Assembly (NCBI GenBank): GCA_022712735.1
Contig: JAFLKA010000388.1
Coordinates: 1 to 5,955 of the forward strand
DNA from: Marinosulfonomonas sp.
GTDB lineage: Bacteria > Pseudomonadota > Alphaproteobacteria > Rhodobacterales > Rhodobacteraceae
Length of the DNA stretch: 5,955 bases
Direction of reading: 5' to 3'
The position numbers and the translations under genes are program-made. The notes under the pieces are model-generated. The model made no database searches. It had not been told where the DNA came from and saw only the letters and a list, made by a program, of their open reading frames with translations. Below are positions 1 through 5,955 of the stretch, in pieces. Within the stretch, counting starts at the first letter, position 1. Each line of letters starts with the position of its first letter.

Positions 1-350
1 AAGAGATCGTGGGTCTGACCCTTCTCGAAGCTCAAGAACTGAAAACTATCCTTAAAGACGAGTATGGCATCGAGCCTGCTGCCGGTGGCGCTGTCATGAT
101 GGCAGCTGCTGAAGGTGGCGACGCTGGTGGCGAAGCACAAACAGAATTCGACGTAATTCTGGTTGCTGCTGGCGCAACTAAAATTGCTGTGATCAAAGAA
201 GTCCGTGCCATCACTGGTCTGGGCCTCAAAGACGCAAAAGACCTGGTCGATGCTGGCGGCAAAGCTGTCAAAGAAGGCGTAGACCAAGCCGAAGCAGACG
301 AGATCAAAGGCAAGCTGGAAGCAGCTGGCGCCGAAGTCGAACTGAAGTAA
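1..350 (+). CDS. rplL: 50S ribosomal protein L7/L12, 5'-truncated by window edge
   Basis: L7/L12 forms the flexible stalk of the 50S subunit. Its dimers bind L10 and recruit and activate the translation GTPases (EF-Tu, EF-G, IF2). The frame is open to the left edge: complete codons start at base 3 (Glu-Ile-Val-Gly-Leu-Thr) and end at TAA 348-350, giving 115 visible residues. The GTG at base 9 is the internal Val of the conserved [13 protein letters not shown] segment, not the start. About ten residues (a MADLKKLAEE-like beginning) must lie upstream, for a usual total near 125. Visible residues 1-24 are the L10-binding dimerisation helices and about 25-46 the Ala/Gly-rich hinge. Residues 47-115 are the globular C-terminal domain, with FDVIL, the factor-binding [12 protein letters not shown] helix region and the AGAEVELK end. 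No residue is out of place. It probably follows rplJ in the same operon, outside the window. Confidence 0.97.
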   Translation, partial: EIVGLTLLEAQELKTILKDEYGIEPAAGGAVMMAAAEGGDAGGEAQTEFDVILVAAGATKIAVIKEVRAITGLGLKDAKDLVDAGGKAVKEGVDQAEADEIKGKLEAAGAEVELK

Positions 351-356
351 TTCGGG

Positions 357-378
357 GCAGGGTGCGTTCGCGCTCTGC
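357..378 (+). promoter_or_regulatory. Hairpin just after rplL stop, possible weak attenuator
   Basis: Bases 357-365 (GCAGGGTGC) pair with 370-378 (GCGCTCTGC) as nine pairs, two of them G-U, around the loop GTTC. The stem starts seven bases after the rplL TAA. It is followed by TGGTTTAAAAAT, which has only three consecutive T, so it is at best a leaky terminator. It may instead protect the 3' end of a processed rplJL transcript. Pairing was found by eye; no folding energy was computed. Confidence 0.45.
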
Positions 379-392
379 TGGTTTAAAAATCT

Positions 393-422
393 GGCTGAAT
401 CCGAAGAAATTTGGGTTCAGCC
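393..422 (+). promoter_or_regulatory. Perfect 13-bp hairpin with GAAA tetraloop
   Basis: Bases 393-405 (GGCTGAATCCGAA) pair without interruption with 410-422 (TTTGGGTTCAGCC). Two of the pairs are G-U, and the loop 406-409 is GAAA, a stable GNRA tetraloop. No T-tract follows, so this is not an ordinary intrinsic terminator. The next hairpin begins at the very next base, so the two helices could stack. The likely role is RNA processing or stabilisation between rplL and rpoB. Confidence 0.75.
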
Positions 423-475
423 GAACCTGTCTTAGCAAGGGCTTTATCTAAGAAGCCTTTTCTAAGACTTGGTTC
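423..475 (+). promoter_or_regulatory. Long imperfect hairpin, candidate RNase III processing site
   Basis: The arms pair in three blocks: GAACC 423-427 with GGTTC 471-475, GTCTTAG 429-435 with CTAAGAC 462-468, and AAGGGCTT 437-444 with AAGCCTTT 453-460. They are separated by a one-by-two internal loop and a single C/T mismatch, with an eight-base loop at 445-452. That makes 20 pairs, close to two helical turns, the size of duplex RNase III cuts. The base after the stem is A, with no T-tract, which argues against a terminator. E. coli has an RNase III site in the same spacer, so the assignment is by analogy plus visible structure. The cleavage itself is not shown. Confidence 0.6.
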
Positions 476-486
476 ACGGTTCGAGA

Positions 487-507
487 GCAGGCCAATGGGA
501 GGCTTGC
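487..507 (+). promoter_or_regulatory. Short 7-bp hairpin in rpoB leader
   Basis: GCAGGCC 487-493 pairs with GGCTTGC 501-507 (one G-U) around the loop AATGGGA. It is modest on its own and might be chance, but it continues the run of stems through the spacer. Confidence 0.3.
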
Positions 508-533
508 GAGAATAGACCATGATCCAGTTGCGT

Positions 534-574
534 GTGCGGCGCATAGCTGTGGCCCCGACAGCCAATGTGCCCGC
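534..574 (+). promoter_or_regulatory. Two-segment hairpin upstream of rpoB ribosome binding site
   Basis: GGCGCAT 538-544 pairs with ATGTGCC 565-571, and GCTGT 546-550 pairs with ACAGC 558-562. A small one-by-two internal loop separates them, and the apical loop is GGCCCCG (551-557). Four more pairs, half of them wobble, can be added at 533-536 with 572-575 if C537 is bulged. The structure ends about ten bases before the purine-rich element preceding the rpoB ATG, so it could affect ribosome access or limit upstream decay. No ligand-binding family is recognised. Confidence 0.45.
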
Positions 575-583
575 GAGCAAAGT

Positions 584-589
584 GAAAGG
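584..589 (+). promoter_or_regulatory. Weak ribosome binding site of rpoB
   Basis: GAAAGG is the only Shine-Dalgarno-like element near the rpoB ATG at 601. It matches the anti-SD over AAGG only, and leaves a rather long eleven-base gap to the start codon. The start is fixed by the conserved MAQSY N-terminus rather than by this site. Confidence 0.5.
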
Positions 590-600
590 CGACAATACCG

Positions 601-3600
601 ATGGCGCAATCTTATCTTGGCCAAAAGCGGCTACGTAAATATTACGGCAAAATCCGTGAAGTTCTGGAAATGCCGAACCTGATTCAGGTTCAGAAATCCT
701 CGTATAAACTGTTCCTTGATTCCGGCGATCAGCTGGCGCCAATGGACGGCGAAGGTATCAACGGTGTTTTCCAATCGGTTTTCCCGATCAAGGATTTCAA
801 CGAAACAGCCATTCTGGAGTTCGTGAAATACGTTCTGGAAACACCGAAATACGATGTCGAAGAGTGTATGCAACGCGACATGACCTATTCGGCCCCGCTG
901 AAGGTAACTTTGCGTCTGATCGTGTTTGATATCCACGAGGATACTGGTGCGAAATCGGTTAAAGACATCAAAGAACAAGACTTGTTCATGGGCGATATGC
1001 CTTTGATGACACCAAACGGCACCTTCGTGGTCAATGGCACCGAACGGGTGATCGTCAGCCAAATGCACCGCTCGCCCGGTGTGTTCTTTGACCACGACAA
1101 AGGCAAAACCCATTCCTCCGGTAAACTGCTGTTTACCTGCCGCATTATCCCATATCGCGGCTCGTGGCTGGACTTTGAATTTGACGCCAAAGACATCGTT
1201 TTCGCCCGTATTGACCGGCGCCGTAAACTGCCTGTGACCACCCTGCTGTATGCGCTGGGGCTGGACCAGGAACAGATCATGGATGCTTATTACGATACGG
1301 TTTCCTTTAAACTGAAAAAGAACAAAGGCTGGGTCACCAAGTTCTTCCCTGATCGTGTGCGCGGCACGCGTCCACTGTTTGATCTGGTGGATGCGAAAAC
1401 CGGCAAGGTGATTGCTGAAGCTGGCAAAAAAGTAACGCCACGCGCGGTCAAGAAACTGATCGACGAGGGCAAGGTCAAAGACCTGTTGCTGCCTATCGAC
1501 CAGATCCTTGGAAAATTTGTCGCCATAGACATCATCAACGAAGAAACCGGCGCGATCTATGTCGAAGCTGGTGATGAGTTGACCGAAGAGCTGGACAAAG
1601 CAGGCGAAGTAATCGGCGGCACATTGAAAGAGCTGCTGGATGCGGGCATCACCGAGCTGCCAATTCTGGACATCGATAACATCAATGTCGGCCCATACAT
1701 GCGCAACACGATGGCCGTGGATAAAAATCTGGGCCGCGATACAGCCCTGATGGACATCTACCGCGTAATGCGCCCGGGCGAGCCGCCCACCGTTGAATCA
1801 GCTTCCGCCCTGTTTGACACGCTGTTCTTTGATAGCGATCGTTATGATCTGTCCGCCGTTGGCCGTGTGAAAATGAACATGCGTCTGGCACTGGATGCCA
1901 AAGACACCCAACGTACCCTGCGCCGCGAAGACATCGTGGCCTGCATCAAGGCGCTGGTTGATCTGCGTGACGGCAAAGGCCAGGTCGATGATATTGACCA
2001 CCTTGGTAATCGTCGCGTTCGATCGGTTGGCGAGCTGATGGAAAACCAGTATCGCGTTGGTCTGCTGCGCATGGAGCGCGCGATCAAAGAGCGTATGTCC
2101 AGCGTCGAAATTGACACAGTGATGCCGCAAGACCTGATCAACGCCAAACCGGCTGCTGCTGCGGTGCGTGAATTCTTTGGCTCTAGCCAATTGTCACAAT
2201 TCATGGACCAAACCAACCCGCTGTCCGAGGTCACGCACAAGCGTCGCCTATCAGCGCTTGGGCCTGGTGGTCTGACCCGCGAACGTGCCGGTTTCGAGGT
2301 GCGCGATGTGCACCCGACCCACTACGGTCGCATGTGCCCGATTGAAACGCCCGAGGGTCCGAACATTGGTCTTATCAACTCGCTGGCAACATACGCGCGG
2401 GTAAATAAATACGGCTTTATCGAAACGCCTTATCGCAAGGTTGTCGATGGTCAGGTAACGGATGATGTTCAATACATGTCCGCCACCGAGGAAATGCGCC
2501 ATACTGTGGCGCAGGCCAACGCGCATATCGATGATAAGGGCCGGTTCGAGAATGATCTGGTTTCCAGTCGTCAATCGGGCAACTACCTGCTCAGCCCGCG
2601 TGAAAACATCGACCTGATCGACGTTAGCCCGAAACAGCTGGTCTCGGTTGCGGCATCGCTAATCCCGTTCCTTGAAAACGATGACGCCAACCGTGCCTTG
2701 ATGGGTTCAAACATGATGCGTCAGGCTGTGCCTTTGCTGGTGGCCGAAGCGCCGCTGGTTGGCACCGGCATCGAAGAAGTCGTTGCCCGCGATTCAGGCG
2801 CTGCTATCATGGCACGTCGCGGCGGGGTGATTGACCAGGTCGACGCCACCCGCATCGTGATCCGCGCCACCGAAGATCTGACAATCGGTGATCCGGGTGT
2901 TGATATTTACCGTCTGCGTAAATTCCAGCGCTCGAACCAGAACACCTGCATCAATCAGCGTCCGCTGATCAAAGTGGGTGACAAGGTTACCAAAGGCGAA
3001 GTGATTGCCGATGGCCCGTCCACCGATCTGGGGGAACTGGCGCTGGGTAAAAACATCATCGTCGCGTTTATGCCGTGGAATGGCTACAACTACGAAGATT
3101 CGATCCTGATCTCTGAACGTATCGTGCGTGACGACGTGTTTACTTCGATCCACATCGAAGAATTCGAGGTCGCGGCGCGTGACACCAAACTTGGCCCTGA
3201 GGAAATCACCCGTGATATTCCGAATGTCGGCGAAGAAGCGCTGCGCAATCTGGATGAAGCCGGTATCGTTTACATTGGCGCCGAAGTTCAGCCAGGCGAT
3301 ATTCTGGTCGGGAAAATCACACCAAAAGGCGAAAGCCCGATGACACCGGAAGAAAAACTTCTGCGTGCCATCTTTGGTGAGAAAGCCTCGGATGTGCGCG
3401 ATACATCGCTGCGGGTCAAACCGGGTGATTTCGGCACGGTTGTCGAGGTGCGCGTCTTTAACCGCCACGGTGTGGAAAAAGACGAACGTGCCTTGCAAAT
3501 CGAGCGCGAAGAGGTCGAGACCCTTGCCCGTGACCGTGACGACGAGCTGCACATTCTGGACCGCAACACCTACGGGCGTCTGCGTGGCATGATCCTTGGC

Positions 3601-4737
3601 AAAGTTGCGGTGAAAGGTCCGAAAGGCGTTAAGCCGAAATCGGAAATCACCGAAGAACTGCTGGAAATGCTGTCGCGTGGTCAATGGTGGCAGCTGGCGC
3701 TGGGCGATGAAAAAGACGCCGCCGAAGTTGAAGCCCTGAACGAGCAGTATCAGGCGCAAATCCGCGTGCTTGAGGCTCGTTTTGAAGACAAGGTTGAAAA
3801 GGTTCGCCGTGGCGATGATCTGCCTCCGGGTGTGATGAAAATGGTCAAGGTGTTCATTGCGGTGAAACGTAAATTGCAACCTGGCGATAAAATGGCGGGT
3901 CGCCACGGGAACAAAGGTGTGATTTCACGCGTTGTTCCAATGGAAGACATGCCGTTCCTTGCTGACGGGACGCCGGTTGATTTCTGTCTGAACCCGCTGG
4001 GTGTGCCATCGCGTATGAACGTCGGGCAGATCCTTGAAACCCACATGGGTTGGGCCGCGCGCGGTCTGGGTATGGATATTGACGAAGCGCTGCAAGGCTA
4101 TCGTCGTGACGGTGATCTGACACCCGTGCGCGAAGCAATGAAAGTTGCTTATGGTGATAATGTTTATGAAGACGGCATCAAAGGCATGGACGATGATTCG
4201 CTGGTGACAGCCGCCAGCAACGTGACACGCGGTGTTCCGATTGCGACACCCGTGTTTGACGGTGCCAAAGAAAGCGATGTTGACGATGCGCTGACCCGCG
4301 CAGGGTTCAGCACATCCGGTCAGTCGATCCTGTTTGATGGCCGCACGGGCGAGCAATTCGCGCGCCCTGTGACCGTTGGTGTCAAATATCTGCTGAAACT
4401 GCACCACCTTGTGGATGACAAAATCCACGCACGTTCAACTGGCCCTTACAGCCTGGTTACGCAGCAACCTCTGGGTGGCAAAGCCCAGTTCGGTGGCCAG
4501 CGTTTCGGGGAAATGGAAGTCTGGGCGCTGGAAGCATATGGCGCGGCGTATACGCTGCAAGAAATGCTGACAGTCAAGTCGGATGACGTTGCAGGTCGGA
4601 CCAAAGTTTACGAGAGCATCGTCAAAGGTGAAGACAACTTTGAAGCTGGTGTGCCCGAAAGCTTTAACGTGCTGGTCAAAGAGGTCCGCGGTTTGGGCCT
4701 TAATATGGAACTCCTGGATGCGGAGGGTGAAGAATAG
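601..4737 (+). CDS. rpoB: DNA-directed RNA polymerase subunit beta
   Basis: Beta forms one pincer of the RNA polymerase core (alpha2-beta-beta'-omega), holding the RNA-DNA hybrid and the substrate-side lysines. The gene is complete: 1378 residues, normal for alphaproteobacteria, from ATG 601 ([10 protein letters not shown]) to TAG 4735-4737. The order is protrusion and lobe (about 1-520), fork loop and rifampicin region (527-553), external domains (about 560-700), hybrid-binding and flap region (about 700-1260), and the clamp-anchoring C-terminus (to 1378). Rifampicin-site residues are wild type: Q533, D536, H546 and S551 match E. coli Q513, D516, H526 and S531, so no classic resistance change is seen. 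NYEDSIL gives E832/D833. [12 protein letters not shown] gives K1097/K1105, equivalent to E. coli K1065/K1073. KIHARSTG gives H1276. The proteobacterial insertions are present at about 255-360 and 955-1080, the latter with a charged, coiled-coil-like stretch. It is followed 55 bases later by rpoC and is probably co-transcribed with rplL. Confidence 0.99.
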   Translation: MAQSYLGQKRLRKYYGKIREVLEMPNLIQVQKSSYKLFLDSGDQLAPMDGEGINGVFQSVFPIKDFNETAILEFVKYVLETPKYDVEECMQRDMTYSAPLKVTLRLIVFDIHEDTGAKSVKDIKEQDLFMGDMPLMTPNGTFVVNGTERVIVSQMHRSPGVFFDHDKGKTHSSGKLLFTCRIIPYRGSWLDFEFDAKDIVFARIDRRRKLPVTTLLYALGLDQEQIMDAYYDTVSFKLKKNKGWVTKFFPDRVRGTRPLFDLVDAKTGKVIAEAGKKVTPRAVKKLIDEGKVKDLLLPIDQILGKFVAIDIINEETGAIYVEAGDELTEELDKAGEVIGGTLKELLDAGITELPILDIDNINVGPYMRNTMAVDKNLGRDTALMDIYRVMRPGEPPTVESASALFDTLFFDSDRYDLSAVGRVKMNMRLALDAKDTQRTLRREDIVACIKALVDLRDGKGQVDDIDHLGNRRVRSVGELMENQYRVGLLRMERAIKERMSSVEIDTVMPQDLINAKPAAAAVREFFGSSQLSQFMDQTNPLSEVTHKRRLSALGPGGLTRERAGFEVRDVHPTHYGRMCPIETPEGPNIGLINSLATYARVNKYGFIETPYRKVVDGQVTDDVQYMSATEEMRHTVAQANAHIDDKGRFENDLVSSRQSGNYLLSPRENIDLIDVSPKQLVSVAASLIPFLENDDANRALMGSNMMRQAVPLLVAEAPLVGTGIEEVVARDSGAAIMARRGGVIDQVDATRIVIRATEDLTIGDPGVDIYRLRKFQRSNQNTCINQRPLIKVGDKVTKGEVIADGPSTDLGELALGKNIIVAFMPWNGYNYEDSILISERIVRDDVFTSIHIEEFEVAARDTKLGPEEITRDIPNVGEEALRNLDEAGIVYIGAEVQPGDILVGKITPKGESPMTPEEKLLRAIFGEKASDVRDTSLRVKPGDFGTVVEVRVFNRHGVEKDERALQIEREEVETLARDRDDELHILDRNTYGRLRGMILGKVAVKGPKGVKPKSEITEELLEMLSRGQWWQLALGDEKDAAEVEALNEQYQAQIRVLEARFEDKVEKVRRGDDLPPGVMKMVKVFIAVKRKLQPGDKMAGRHGNKGVISRVVPMEDMPFLADGTPVDFCLNPLGVPSRMNVGQILETHMGWAARGLGMDIDEALQGYRRDGDLTPVREAMKVAYGDNVYEDGIKGMDDDSLVTAASNVTRGVPIATPVFDGAKESDVDDALTRAGFSTSGQSILFDGRTGEQFARPVTVGVKYLLKLHHLVDDKIHARSTGPYSLVTQQPLGGKAQFGGQRFGEMEVWALEAYGAAYTLQEMLTVKSDDVAGRTKVYESIVKGEDNFEAGVPESFNVLVKEVRGLGLNMELLDAEGEE

Positions 4738-4750
4738 GGGCTTTGGCCCC
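4737..4750 (+). other. Small GC hairpin at rpoB stop codon
   Basis: GGGGC 4737-4741 pairs with GCCCC 4746-4750 around the four-base loop TTTG (4742-4745), starting on the last base of the rpoB TAG. ATCACCCC follows, with no T-tract, so it should not terminate transcription before rpoC. It could cap the rpoB 3' end or be chance in a GC-rich stretch. Confidence 0.35.
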
Positions 4751-4781
4751 ATCACCCCACCCATCTGCAACCCGAATTTTT

Positions 4782-5955
<1,174 letters not shown>

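Larger units (their letters stand above)
351..600 (+). other. rplL-rpoB spacer, structured, no gene seen
   Basis: This 250-base gap lies between the rplL stop and the rpoB start. It has no credible coding sequence, no recognisable -35/-10 pair and no RNA gene. It does hold five or more inverted repeats, described separately, that together cover more than half of it. In E. coli the corresponding gap contains a partial terminator and an RNase III cleavage site, which separate stalk-protein output from polymerase-subunit output. By position and structure this spacer probably does a similar job; that is inference. The single-stranded linkers are about 379-392, 476-486, 508-533 and 575-600. Confidence 0.7.

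Noticed and set aside
9..11. GTG as the start codon of rplL
   Set aside because: It encodes the Val of the conserved [13 protein letters not shown] segment. The frame is open upstream to the edge, and the L7/L12 N-terminal helix would be cut if translation began here.
381..390. AT-rich GTTTAAAAAT as a -10 promoter element for rpoBC
   Set aside because: No -35-like hexamer lies at a suitable distance upstream and the -10 match is poor. It more simply links two stems.
519..638. 39-codon + strand frame (MIQLRVRRIA...) overlapping the rpoB start, a possible leader peptide
   Set aside because: It has no well-spaced ribosome binding site and runs through the 534-574 stem into rpoB in another frame. 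Its composition looks like chance. Conservation in relatives would be needed to revive it.
383..742. 119-codon minus-strand open frame across the rplL-rpoB spacer
   Set aside because: It runs through the inverted repeats and into the 5' end of rpoB, and has no recognisable protein features.
2179..2259. Possible rifampicin-resistance changes in RpoB
   Set aside because: Residues 527-553 differ from E. coli only at T538, V544 and L550. The key positions Q533, D536, H546 and S551 are wild type.
2794..3906. 370-codon open frame on the minus strand
   Set aside because: It lies wholly inside rpoB, resembles no family I recognise, and is the usual antisense shadow of a long, codon-biased gene.

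Overview
The window is the core ribosomal-protein / RNA polymerase junction of a bacterial chromosome, in the order rplL (5' end missing), a 250-base structured spacer, complete rpoB, a 55-base spacer, and the first 387 codons of rpoC. All three genes are on the + strand. The protein sequences look alphaproteobacterial, most likely Rhodobacterales (roseobacter-like). Pointers are the RpoB N-terminus [16 protein letters not shown], the 1378-residue RpoB with both proteobacterial insertions, and the RpoC N-terminus [13 protein letters not shown]. This assignment comes from recognising the sequences, not from a search.

Layout. Bases 1-350 encode ribosomal protein L7/L12 without roughly its first ten residues. 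Bases 351-600 hold no convincing gene but are rich in inverted repeats. The main ones are a perfect 13-bp hairpin with a GAAA loop (393-422), directly abutted by a 20-pair imperfect hairpin (423-475), with further stems at 357-378, 487-507 and 534-574. No clear promoter and no stem with a proper T-tract was seen here. The simplest reading is a transcribed spacer that is processed or attenuated between rplL and rpoB, as known for the E. coli rplJL-rpoBC operon. Bases 601-4737 are rpoB, with a wild-type rifampicin-site sequence and intact active-site lysines. Bases 4793-5955 are rpoC, cut by the window end before the catalytic NADFDGD motif.

The genes work together in gene expression. L7/L12 forms the ribosomal stalk that recruits translation GTPases. 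Beta and beta' form the two halves of the RNA polymerase cleft. Stalk protein is needed in larger amounts than polymerase subunits, so structure between rplL and rpoB makes regulatory sense.

I see no mobile element, CRISPR, toxin or other accessory system, and nothing I would call a new biological system. The two points most worth a second look are the RNA structure of the rplL-rpoB spacer and a cluster of unusual residues at normally near-invariant positions of RpoC switch 2 in the last 125 bases. That cluster is either real divergence or error near a contig end.
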